A DNA stretch of 13,838 bases from Pseudaestuariivita sp. (GCA_020629995.1 JAHDCH010000045.1:1-13838), one strand, 5' to 3'; shown: positions 6,842-13,007, counted from the first letter of the stretch. Notes: generated by a model from the letters alone, not told the origin. Numbers and translations are program-made.

Positions 6842-7492
6842 TGTGGCCAGGAGCCGGGGCAGGGTGGCCGCTGCGATCAGCGTGCCGATCAGCTGCATCA
6901 CGATGAACATCGGCACATGCGCCGGCAGAATGCCCGCAAACGTGTCGGTGAACCCGCGCGCGATGGTCACCGCGGGATTGGCAAAGCTGGTCGAGGCCGT
7001 AAACCAGTAGGCACCGGTGATGTAGAGCGCCACAAGCGTTGGCACGGCCTCGGGCCGCGACCGCAAGCCGCCAAAGATCACGAACAGAAGACCAAAGGTG
7101 GCGATGATTTCGGACGACCATTGCGCGACGCCGGTGCGATGGGCGGTTGTCGAGCTTTGCAGGATGTTCAGGTCAAACATCAAGTGCGCCGCCCAAACTC
7201 CTGATATCGCTCCGACAATCTGAGCAATGGTATAAGCGGCGGCGGCTGATGGCACGATCTCGCGTCGCAGGGCAAAGGCCAGCGTCACCGCCGGGTTGAA
7301 ATGTGCCCCCGATATCGGGCCAAGAACGGTGATGATCACATAAAGCATGCAGCCGGTCGCAATGGCATTTGCCAAGAGCGCGATGGCGACATTGCCGCCC
7401 GCAAGGCTTTCGCCCATGATGCCCGACCCGACGACACCGATCAGCAAAAGTGCTGTGCCCAGTGTTTCGGCTGCCAGTTTCTGCGCCGTCAT
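6830..7492 (-). CDS. aqpS: Aquaglyceroporin, AqpS-like (arsenite channel)
   Basis: MIP-family channel, 220 residues with six hydrophobic segments and two half-helix motifs: HFNPAVT (NPA 66-68) and SFANPAVT (NPA 172-174). The residue after the second NPA is Val175 where most aquaporins carry the selectivity-filter Arg, giving a wider pore like the AqpS channels of rhizobial ars operons. The start ATG overlaps the arsC stop as ATGA, so the pair is coupled. Known biology of Sinorhizobium meliloti AqpS: arsenite formed by ArsC leaves the cell down its gradient through the channel, replacing an ArsB/Acr3 pump. The same role is inferred here. The N-terminus MTAQKLAAETLGTALLL begins close to TM1, as expected. 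The 3' end overlaps the convergent XRE-cupin gene by 12 nt. Confidence 0.9.
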   Translation of the reverse strand: MTAQKLAAETLGTALLLIGVVGSGIMGESLAGGNVAIALLANAIATGCMLYVIITVLGPISGAHFNPAVTLAFALRREIVPSAAAAYTIAQIVGAISGVWAAHLMFDLNILQSSTTAHRTGVAQWSSEIIATFGLLFVIFGGLRSRPEAVPTLVALYITGAYWFTASTSFANPAVTIARGFTDTFAGILPAHVPMFIVMQLIGTLIAAATLPRLLATSAE

Positions 7493-7965
7493 GTGAGCTG
7501 TCCGATCCGGGTCAACTCCGCCTGCAGCGTCGCGGTATCCAAAGTCTCGAACGGCAGGGCCAATAGCGCTTTTGCCCGCAGATTCAATAGACTGTAGGCA
7601 GTTGTGAAGGCGTCTTCCCAGTCTGATGGCGGGGCCGCAGCGGGATCTTCGACGCCCCAGTGGCTGCGCAGCGGCGCACCGGGCCACATCGGGCAGGTTT
7701 CACCCGCAGCCGAGCCGCACACAGTGATCACGATATCCATCTCGGGCGCGCCGGGCGCCGCGAATTCATCCCAGCTTTTGGAGCGGGCGGCGGAGGTGTC
7801 GATGCCCAACTCGCCCAACAGCGTCAGCGATTGCGGATGCACCTTGCCGCTGGGCTTAGAGCCGGCGGAATAGGCCGTCACACGCCCGGGGGCGGCTGTG
7901 TTGAAGATATGTTCAAGCAGGATCGACCGGGCAGAGTTGCCGGTGCACAGGACAAGTATATTCAT
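7489..7965 (-). CDS. arsC: Arsenate reductase, thioredoxin-type (LMW protein tyrosine phosphatase fold)
   Basis: Reduces arsenate to arsenite in the cytoplasm; 158 residues, near the family's 130-175. The P-loop is C7-TGNSA-R13 followed by S14. Two further cysteines, Cys83 (VITVCGSAAG) and Cys91 (ETCPMWPG), complete the three-cysteine relay known in thioredoxin-coupled ArsC. HWGVEDPA at 102-109 contains the usual Asp-Pro acid loop. The start at 7965 gives the family N-terminus MNILVLCTGNSARS. A 7-bp hairpin abuts the start codon and includes the only purine-rich segment, so ribosome access may be limited or the message may be leaderless. First gene of a two-gene operon with aqpS; no arsR is present in the window. 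A phosphatase role is the alternative but the Cys triad argues against it. Confidence 0.93.
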   Translation of the reverse strand: MNILVLCTGNSARSILLEHIFNTAAPGRVTAYSAGSKPSGKVHPQSLTLLGELGIDTSAARSKSWDEFAAPGAPEMDIVITVCGSAAGETCPMWPGAPLRSHWGVEDPAAAPPSDWEDAFTTAYSLLNLRAKALLALPFETLDTATLQAELTRIGQLT

Positions 7966-7966
7966 G

Positions 7967-7984
7967 CCTGCCGGTTACGGCAGG
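7967..7984 (-). promoter_or_regulatory. Hairpin abutting the arsC start codon
   Basis: CCTGCCG (7967-7973) and CGGCAGG (7978-7984) form a perfect 7-bp stem with a GTTA loop. The stem ends one base before the arsC ATG, and the GGCAGG arm is the nearest Shine-Dalgarno-like sequence. It may control translation initiation, or be part of a terminator-like element for transcripts arriving from the entericidin gene; there is no T-tract on the minus strand. Confidence 0.4.
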
Positions 7985-8006
7985 TTTGTAACGGTTTGGT
8001 GACAAG
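7985..8006. promoter_or_regulatory. Dyad / Pho-box-like site upstream of arsC
   Basis: TTGTAAC (7986-7992) and GTGACAA (7999-8005) form an inverted repeat with one mismatch and a 6-bp spacer. Read on the minus strand, the same bases give TTGTCAC-CAAA-CCGTTAC, two 7-mers spaced like the CTGTCAT-N4-CTGTCAT PhoB box of alphaproteobacteria, with 5/7 and 4/7 matches. Either reading suits a control site for arsC, about 20 nt from its start. No regulator gene is adjacent. Confidence 0.35.
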
Positions 8007-8023
8007 AGGTGCCCGAAGGCGCG

Positions 8024-8140
8024 TCAGAACCAGCTGGCGACGCGATTTGCCCCGGCTGAGATGTCTTGTCCAACGCCATCCACGGTGGCGCACCCCGACA
8101 GGAGCGCAACGGCGATCAGGGGAAGGAAGATACGTTTCAT
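8024..8140 (-). CDS. Entericidin EcnA/B-family small lipoprotein
   Basis: A 38-residue precursor. Residues 1-15 are a lipoprotein signal (MKRIFLPLIAVALLSG) with lipobox LLSGC, Cys17 being the predicted lipidated residue. The mature peptide, CATVDGVGQDISAGANRVASWF, has the entericidin pattern of G-x-G-x-D-I followed by a short amphipathic helix. ATG at 8140 has GAGG about 11 nt upstream. Entericidins in enteric bacteria are paired cell-envelope lipoproteins linked to stationary-phase lysis; single short copies like this are common in alphaproteobacteria and their role there is unclear. It sits alone between the arsC operon and the terminator of the peptide-binding gene, so it probably has its own promoter within 8141-8193, but no clear hexamers were seen. 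Confidence 0.82.
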   Translation of the reverse strand: MKRIFLPLIAVALLSGCATVDGVGQDISAGANRVASWF

Positions 8141-8193
8141 GTCTGGTCTGCCTCGATATGCCTTTGGCCGCTCTTGGCGGCGGCCCGGTGTCG

Positions 8194-8230
8194 TAAATAA
8201 AGGCCCGCTGCCGTGTGGGGCAACGGGCCT
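8194..8230 (-). terminator. Intrinsic terminator of the peptide-binding protein gene
   Basis: On the minus strand AGGCCCG (8224-8230) pairs with CGGGCCT (8201-8207). An inner GCC/GGC pair lies beyond a 2x2 internal loop, and TTTATTT follows directly. It is 56 nt beyond the stop at 8286. A second, smaller hairpin (GGCCGC / GCGGCC, 8166-8185) lies further downstream. Confidence 0.75.
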
Positions 8231-8285
8231 GCAGTGATTTGGCGGGGCGGTGCGACTTATCCACAACGCCTCTTGCGTGTGGGCG

Positions 8286-10112
8286 TCAACCTTCTTCCCA
8301 CCACCAGACATCGGGCTGGAACCCGATCCAGTCGCCGTAGACGGGCAGAGTTTCGGGGAACTTCAGACGCTTGTCATGGGCGATGCGCCCTTCGGTGAAC
8401 ACGTAAGTCGGCAGGAAATACCGCCCGGCCATCAGCGCACGGTCCATCGCGCGCACGGCGGCGACAAAATCCTCGCGGCTGGTCGAGCCGAGCATGGTGC
8501 CAATCATCGCATCCACCGCCGGGTCATTGACCCCGGCCCAGTTGCGCTGACCTTCGACGTCGACGTTTTCGGCGCCAAAGTAACGGTATTGCTCGTTCCC
8601 CGGCGACAGCGACAGGCCAAAGCGTTGCCATGTCATGTCAAAGTCGAACTTGGTCGTGCGTTCCTTGTATTGCGCGCTTTCGATCACCTCGAGCGTTGCC
8701 TCGACCCCCAGCCGCTTGAGCGCGGCGACAAAGATGTTGGCCATCGCGCGTTCTTCGGCGGACCCCTGACGCAGCAGGATTTCGAACGTCACCGGGCCAT
8801 CGGGGCCGGTCATCACGCCGTCGTTGATGGTATAGCCGGCGGCCTCCATCTGGGCGATCGCGGCGCGCAGGTTGGCGCGGTTGCGCTCGGACCCGTCGCT
8901 GGCGGGCAGGGCATAGCCTTCCATCGCGCCGGGCAGCAGACCGTCCTTGAACGGCTCCAGCAGCTCGGCCACCCGGCCCGTCGCGGGGCCATCCTGCATC
9001 CCCAGAACCGAGTTCGAGAAATACGAGCCGATCCGGTTCTGGCGCCCGCCCGTCACCGTGTCGTTGATGAATTCAAAGTTGAACACATGCAGCATCGCAT
9101 CGCGCACGCGCCAATCGTCAAACGGCGCCTTGCGGGTGTTCATCACAAAACCGGTCATCCCCGAGGGGCGGTTGTTGGGGATCAGCGACTTGACGAAATC
9201 GCCGTTTTCCAGCAGCGGGAAGTTGTACTGCGTCTCCCACTTTTCGGCGTTGAACTCGCGGTTGGTGTTCAGGATGCCGGCCTTGAAGGCCTCGAACTGC
9301 GCCGTTGCCTCGCCAAAGAACTCGAGCCGTATTTCATCAAGGTTGTTGGTGCCCTTGCGGAAGGGCAGATCGCGGCCCCAGTAATCGGGGTTGCGGGTCA
9401 GGGTCACGTAGCGGCCCGCCTCGAAATCCGACACGATATAGGGCGACGAGGTGATGGGGATGCGGTCGAGGCCGGACTCGGTGAAATCCACGCCCTCCCA
9501 CTGCGCCTTTTTCAGGATCGGGCGCATGCCGACGATCAGCGCAAATTCGCGGTTGGGCTCGGCAAAGGTGAACTTGATCTTGCGCGCGCCCGTCTGCTCC
9601 ATCGACGCGATGTTGCCCCACATGCCGTGGTAGCGCGGGTGGCCGATGGTGCCGAGCGTCTCGTAGCTCCACATCACGTCCTCGATGGTGACCGGAGAGC
9701 CGTCCGAGAATCGGGCCTCCTCGCGCAGGGTGAATTCTGCCCATGTGCGGTCTTCATCGGTCTCAATCGATTCGGCGAGCAGCCCGTAAAGCGTAAAGGG
9801 CTCATCCCAGGAACGGCCCATAAGGCTCTCATTTGCAAGGAACCGTAGCTGCCAGGGCACACGTCCCTTGAGGATATGGGGGTTCAAACTGTCAAAGCTT
9901 CCGGTCTCGCCGGTGACGATCCGGCCACCGGTCGGAGCCTCTGCATTGGCATAAGGCAGAGATTCAAAATCTGGGGGCAAAGCGGGGTCCCCATACATAG
10001 CTATGCCATGTTTAGGCCCAGAAATTGCCACATTTGCCATGAAAACGAGCGCGCCCACAGCGCCCGCGCGCATGATTTTGGACCTGCTCAACCGGAAAAA
10101 ATCTGATGCCAT
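8286..10112 (-). CDS. ABC transporter substrate-binding protein, family 5 (YejA-like oligopeptide/microcin C type)
   Basis: Periplasmic peptide-binding protein, 608 residues, within the YejA range of about 600. Residues 1-31 are an export signal with a long n-region (ASDFFRLSRSK) and a hydrophobic core ending NVAIS. SBP_bac_5 features follow: GIAMYGDPALPPDF near the N-terminus, GSFDSLNPHI, LRFLANESLMGRSWDEPFTL, LREEARFSDGSPVTIEDVMWS, SPYIVSDFEAGRYVTLTRNPDYWG, and near the end FDFDMTWQRFGLSLSPGNEQ with the C-terminal W-rich DVWWWEEG. The FDSLNP and YGLLAES block is typical of the YejA subgroup, which delivers peptides (and microcin C in E. coli) to an YejBEF permease. Those permease genes are not downstream; the gene is followed by a terminator, so it is either an orphan or has its partners upstream elsewhere. 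Start 10112 lacks a clear ribosome-binding site; Met14 is an alternative. Confidence 0.93.
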   Translation of the reverse strand: MASDFFRLSRSKIMRAGAVGALVFMANVAISGPKHGIAMYGDPALPPDFESLPYANAEAPTGGRIVTGETGSFDSLNPHILKGRVPWQLRFLANESLMGRSWDEPFTLYGLLAESIETDEDRTWAEFTLREEARFSDGSPVTIEDVMWSYETLGTIGHPRYHGMWGNIASMEQTGARKIKFTFAEPNREFALIVGMRPILKKAQWEGVDFTESGLDRIPITSSPYIVSDFEAGRYVTLTRNPDYWGRDLPFRKGTNNLDEIRLEFFGEATAQFEAFKAGILNTNREFNAEKWETQYNFPLLENGDFVKSLIPNNRPSGMTGFVMNTRKAPFDDWRVRDAMLHVFNFEFINDTVTGGRQNRIGSYFSNSVLGMQDGPATGRVAELLEPFKDGLLPGAMEGYALPASDGSERNRANLRAAIAQMEAAGYTINDGVMTGPDGPVTFEILLRQGSAEERAMANIFVAALKRLGVEATLEVIESAQYKERTTKFDFDMTWQRFGLSLSPGNEQYRYFGAENVDVEGQRNWAGVNDPAVDAMIGTMLGSTSREDFVAAVRAMDRALMAGRYFLPTYVFTEGRIAHDKRLKFPETLPVYGDWIGFQPDVWWWEEG

Positions 10113-10153
10113 TTTGGGTACAATCCCTCTTTGCCCTTGTTTCGTTGGCTCAA

Positions 10154-10182
10154 ACCGTATCGGGGTCTTTACGTCTTATCAA
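10154..10182 (-). promoter_or_regulatory. Candidate sigma-70 promoter of the peptide-binding protein gene
   Basis: On the minus strand TTGATA (10182-10177) and TACGGT (10159-10154) are 17 bp apart, and transcription would start about 35 nt before the ATG at 10112. The -35 is good but the -10 matches at only about half its positions, so the call is tentative. It lies back to back with the plus-strand promoter at 10193. Confidence 0.35.
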
Positions 10183-10192
10183 ACTTTTAGCT

Positions 10193-10221
10193 TTGACGCG
10201 GGGGGCGGCCTCGCTTATACA
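10193..10221 (+). promoter_or_regulatory. Near-consensus sigma-70 promoter
   Basis: TTGACG (10193-10198), a 17-bp spacer, then TATACA (10216-10221). This is the best housekeeping promoter match in the window and predicts a start near 10228. No protein-coding start lies within the next 190 nt, but a perfect terminator ends 82 nt downstream, so the promoter most likely makes a short RNA. Confidence 0.65.
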
Positions 10222-10227
10222 AATGTC

Positions 10228-10303
10228 ACTGCTCGATAGGTTTCTTGCCTGTATGAAACCTGCCTCAATAACTTAACGCCGGCTTCGTGCCGGCGTTTTT
10301 TTT
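10228..10303 (+). ncRNA. Candidate small RNA or RTX leader RNA (~76 nt)
   Basis: Bounded by the promoter at 10193-10221 and the terminator at 10276-10303. The predicted RNA has a 5' hairpin (AGGTTTC 10238-10244 with GAAACCT 10255-10261, 10-nt loop TTGCCTGTAT), a single-stranded linker (TGCCTCAATAACT) and the terminator hairpin. This two-hairpin layout with an exposed linker is typical of trans-acting sRNAs. It does not match any RNA family I can name (not tRNA, 6S, SRP or a known riboswitch by eye). It contains a 7-codon reading frame (10253-10276, MKPASIT) with its stop at the terminator base, so a leader peptide controlling the RTX gene is an alternative. The RTX gene follows on the same strand 121 nt after the terminator. 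Confidence 0.55.
10276..10303 (+). terminator. Strong Rho-independent terminator with no upstream protein gene
   Basis: ACGCCGGC (10276-10283), loop TTCGT, GCCGGCGT (10289-10296), then eight T residues through 10303. It is a perfect 8-bp GC-rich stem. The nearest plus-strand protein gene upstream ends at 6841, so the terminator must serve the short transcript starting near 10228 or act as an attenuator for the RTX gene. Confidence 0.9.
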
Positions 10304-10311
10304 GTCTGCGG

Positions 10312-10343
10312 CCAGGTTTCAAGGTCTGGTGTGGCACACCTGG
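10312..10343 (+). repeat. Nested inverted repeats in the RTX 5' region
   Basis: CCAGGT (10312-10317) pairs with ACCTGG (10338-10343), and inside it GGTGT pairs with ACACC around a 3-nt loop. CAGGTTTC at 10313-10320 also repeats the 5' arm of the sRNA hairpin and could pair over 8 bp with GAAACCTG at 10255-10262. This is potential RNA structure in the RTX leader; function is unknown. Confidence 0.35.
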
Positions 10344-10424
10344 ATGACGCGAACCGGCGTCAGTTCCCCATGGCGTCTGTGTGTCGGTATGGTACATTGC
10401 AGTGGTATTGAGTGAGAGAGTGTT

Positions 10425-12146
10425 ATGCCCACGGAACTTTTGAGCCTGACGCCCACCGAGGCGGTTTTTCTGACAACGGACGAAGATACTTTCTTTGACC
10501 AGCTGTTCACCTTCACCGGGACCGGGTTTGAAGCGGACGGAGATGATCTGAGCGCCGGTGTCGTGGACAGCGCGACCTGGACCATCGAGGCGACCGGCAC
10601 GGACGGGTCTGTGACCGTTACCGAAATGGCGCAAATCACCGGATGGGGACAGGACGTTGCCGACCTAAGCTCCTCTCCGGTCATGCTTCTGTCGCTGACG
10701 CAGATCTTTCTGGCCGCGCAGGTGGCGCAACGCGTGCCCGAGGGGACCGCGCCTGACTACTATCCCATTCTGTGGTCCGTATCCGGCGATACGTCGCTGA
10801 CGGGCACCGCCGGACCCGACGCCATTTTTGGCGGTGCCCAGCTGGTCAGTCTGAGCGGGCTTGGCGGTCATGATCTTTTGTCCAGCGAAGCTGCTGATGC
10901 CACGATCAGAGGAGGCTCCGGCAATGATACCATTGATGCCGAGGGCGACGGTGCAAGCGCGCTTGGGGGTGCGGGTGACGATTGGCTGACCGGCGGCGCT
11001 GGTGGTCAGACGCTCAACGGACAATCGGGCAACGATTACCTAGTTGGCGGCGTCTTCAACAATCAGGCCGATGGCGGCGACATGCTGATCGGCGGTCTGG
11101 GCGACGACACCATGTATGGCTATGGCGGCAACGACACGCTGATCGGCGGGCCGGGCGACGACAGGATCCAGGCGCGCGAGGATGCCGACCGGGTGGTTGC
11201 AGGCGATGGGCGCGACGTGATGGTCTTTATGGACGGGATCCACACAGCCTCGGGTGGGGCCGGCGGTGATGCATTTGTCGTCTATACCAACGTAGGCTAC
11301 GGGCCGGGAAATTCTTTTCTGGCCGTCGACCGGCTTACGATCCACGACTTTGACGTGGCCGAGGACGTGCTGGTGCTGGGCAGCAATGACAAGACCTTCC
11401 TGACCTCGGACCTCAGCTATACCGTGTTCATGTCCGAGGCCGAGCAGGTCGGTGCCAACACGGTGTTCGACAACGGCGAGACCCAGATCGTCTTGCGCGG
11501 CGTGACCCTGACGGACCTGACCGAAGAAAACTTTGTGCGCTTTGCCGAAGGCGAAGAAGACGGCTGGGCCGAGTGGGGCACAGTGACTGTCACCGGCGCG
11601 GCGGGCGATGACACGCTGCGCGGAACCTCTGGCGACGATACCGTCCTGGCCGGGCTGGGCGATGACGATGTGCGCGCGGGCGGCGGTGACGACCGGGTGA
11701 TCGGCATGGGCGGCAACGATGTTCTGCGCGGCGGGCACGGCGATGACGTGCTCTCTGGCGGGGCGGGTCGCGACGTGCTGCTGGCCGAGCGGGGCGATGA
11801 TACGCTGTTTGGCGGTGATGGCGCCGATGCCTTTGTCCTGTTTGTGGATGCCGACCTGAACGTCGGCACCGAGTTCTGGCAAACGGACGTGACCGAGCGC
11901 GCGGTGATCGCCGATTTTGACGTGACCGAAGACGTGCTGATGCTGCGCGAGTCGGACAATGGCCACGACACCGAAGCAGACCGCATGGCCGAGTTCATGG
12001 AGCATGCCGAGCAACGCGGCGCCCATGTGGTCTATGATAACGGCGTGTCCGAGGTCGTTCTGTTGAACGTGGATCTCGATGATCTGGGCGCGCAGCATTT
12101 CGACACCAATGGTATCGGGTTCTATGATTGGGGCGATCTGGGCTAG
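10425..12146 (+). CDS. RTX calcium-binding secreted protein, two duplicated modules
   Basis: A 573-residue acidic protein with no N-terminal signal peptide, as expected for type I secretion. Residues 1-125 are a non-repeat domain I do not recognise. RTX nonapeptide blocks (GGxGxDxxx: GGSGNDTID, GGAGDDWLT, GGLGDDTMY, GGNDTLIGGPGDD) span about 162-282 and again about 390-468 (GGGDDRVIG, GGHGDDVLS, GGDGADAFV); these bind calcium and fold as a beta-roll outside the cell. Each block is followed by a related ~90-residue unit: 283-372 (DAFVVYTN, HDFDVAEDVLVL, NTVFDNGETQIVL) and 469-562 (DAFVLFVD, ADFDVTEDVLML, HVVYDNGVSEVVL). No protease, lipase or other catalytic motif is visible, so a structural, adhesive or matrix role is likely. 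No ABC/MFP secretion genes are adjacent. The ATG at 10425 has only a weak GAGAGAG ribosome-binding site. Upstream lies the candidate sRNA or leader. Confidence 0.9.
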   Translation: MPTELLSLTPTEAVFLTTDEDTFFDQLFTFTGTGFEADGDDLSAGVVDSATWTIEATGTDGSVTVTEMAQITGWGQDVADLSSSPVMLLSLTQIFLAAQVAQRVPEGTAPDYYPILWSVSGDTSLTGTAGPDAIFGGAQLVSLSGLGGHDLLSSEAADATIRGGSGNDTIDAEGDGASALGGAGDDWLTGGAGGQTLNGQSGNDYLVGGVFNNQADGGDMLIGGLGDDTMYGYGGNDTLIGGPGDDRIQAREDADRVVAGDGRDVMVFMDGIHTASGGAGGDAFVVYTNVGYGPGNSFLAVDRLTIHDFDVAEDVLVLGSNDKTFLTSDLSYTVFMSEAEQVGANTVFDNGETQIVLRGVTLTDLTEENFVRFAEGEEDGWAEWGTVTVTGAAGDDTLRGTSGDDTVLAGLGDDDVRAGGGDDRVIGMGGNDVLRGGHGDDVLSGGAGRDVLLAERGDDTLFGGDGADAFVLFVDADLNVGTEFWQTDVTERAVIADFDVTEDVLMLRESDNGHDTEADRMAEFMEHAEQRGAHVVYDNGVSEVVLLNVDLDDLGAQHFDTNGIGFYDWGDLG

Positions 12147-12159
12147 GGTTCCTCTGTCA

Positions 12160-12200
12160 TTTTGCTGCGCTGCGTCCTAGATATGCTGCAACACAGCATA
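12160..12200. promoter_or_regulatory. TGC-rich dyads upstream of bdhA, candidate PhaR sites
   Basis: TATGCTG (12182-12188) and CAGCATA (12194-12200) form a perfect 7-bp inverted repeat around CAACA, ending directly at the AGGAGA ribosome-binding site. A second TGC-rich stretch, TTTTGCTGCGCTGCG, lies at 12160-12174. PhaR repressors of Paracoccus and Rhodobacter recognise TGC-rich dyads of the type CTGC-N-GCAG upstream of PHB genes (from memory). The match is similar but not exact. As RNA, the dyad could also form a hairpin beside the ribosome-binding site. Confidence 0.4.
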
Positions 12201-12211
12201 AGGAGATCGTC

Positions 12212-12985
12212 ATGTCGCTGAAAGGCAAGACCGCCGTCATCACCGGATCGAATTCGGGCATCGGGCTGGGCGTGGCCACCGAACTGGCCAAGGCTGGTGC
12301 CGATGTGGTTCTGAATTCATACACTGACCGCGACGAGGATCACGCGCTGGCTGAAGGCCTGGCCAAGGAACATGGCGTCACCGCGCGCTACATCCAGGCC
12401 GATCTGTCCAAGGCGGACCAGTCGCGCGCCCTGATCGAACAGGCGGGAACCTGCGACATCCTGATCAACAACGCCGGCATCCAGCACGTCGCGCCGATTG
12501 ACCAGTTCCCGGTGGACAAATGGGACGCGATCATCGCGATCAACATGTCATCGGCCTTTCACACCACGGCGATCGCCTTGCCGATGATGCGCAAGGCGGG
12601 CTGGGGCCGGGTGATCAACATCGCCAGTGCGCACGGGCTGACAGCCTCGCCGTACAAATCTGCCTATATCGCGGCCAAGCACGGGGTGGTCGGCCTGACC
12701 AAGACCACCGCGCTGGAAACCGCCGAAGAGCCGATCACCGCCAATGCAATCTGCCCCGGCTATGTGCTGACCCCGCTGGTCGAGGCGCAGATCCCCGACA
12801 CGATGAAGGAATACGACATGAGCCGCGAGGACGTGATCAAAAACGTCATGCTCAAGCGGCAGCCGTCGAAGGAATTTGCCACCGTCGAGCAGATGGGCGG
12901 CACGGCAGTGTTCCTGTGTTCGGATGCGGCGGCGCAGATCACCGGCACCACGATCAGCGTGGATGGTGGCTGGACCGCTCTGTAA
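12212..12985 (+). CDS. bdhA: D-3-hydroxybutyrate dehydrogenase
   Basis: NAD-dependent short-chain dehydrogenase interconverting 3-hydroxybutyrate and acetoacetate (EC 1.1.1.30), cytosolic, in PHB breakdown and ketone-body use. 257 residues, the usual length. TGSNSGIG (11-18) binds the cofactor, NNAG is at 86-89, and catalytic Ser139 (NIASAHG), Tyr152 and Lys156 (YIAAK) are all present. The family-specific stretch AICPGYVLTPLVEAQIPD and the C-terminal SVDGGWTAL distinguish it from generic SDRs. The start at 12212 is fixed by an ideal AAGGAGA 6 nt upstream; the longer in-frame extension to 12128 overlaps the RTX gene and is not needed. TGC-rich dyads upstream suggest PhaR control. The patatin-like gene follows 81 nt later, with a dispersed repeat in the gap. 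Confidence 0.95.
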   Translation: MSLKGKTAVITGSNSGIGLGVATELAKAGADVVLNSYTDRDEDHALAEGLAKEHGVTARYIQADLSKADQSRALIEQAGTCDILINNAGIQHVAPIDQFPVDKWDAIIAINMSSAFHTTAIALPMMRKAGWGRVINIASAHGLTASPYKSAYIAAKHGVVGLTKTTALETAEEPITANAICPGYVLTPLVEAQIPDTMKEYDMSREDVIKNVMLKRQPSKEFATVEQMGGTAVFLCSDAAAQITGTTISVDGGWTAL

Positions 12986-13007
12986 CCGGAAGGCGGTACG
13001 CATGGCT

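Noticed and set aside
8250..9848. Plus-strand frame of 532 codons
   Set aside because: Antisense shadow of the YejA-like gene; Arg/His/Gly-rich, no recognisable domain.
10228..10303. tRNA-like gene, suggested by the ~76-nt length
   Set aside because: No cloverleaf arms, no T-loop sequence and no CCA end; the 3' half is a plain terminator hairpin.
10914..11828. Repeated DNA in the RTX gene as a possible CRISPR or tandem-repeat array
   Set aside because: The repeats are in-frame, degenerate nonapeptide codons (GGxGxDxxx), not identical repeats with unique spacers.
11040..12098. Minus-strand frame of 352 codons
   Set aside because: Antisense shadow of the RTX repeats; its apparent repeats only mirror the RTX nonapeptides.
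12128..12211. N-terminal extension of bdhA upstream of 12212
   Set aside because: It overlaps the RTX gene end, and an ideal ribosome-binding site precedes the ATG at 12212, where the SDR fold begins.
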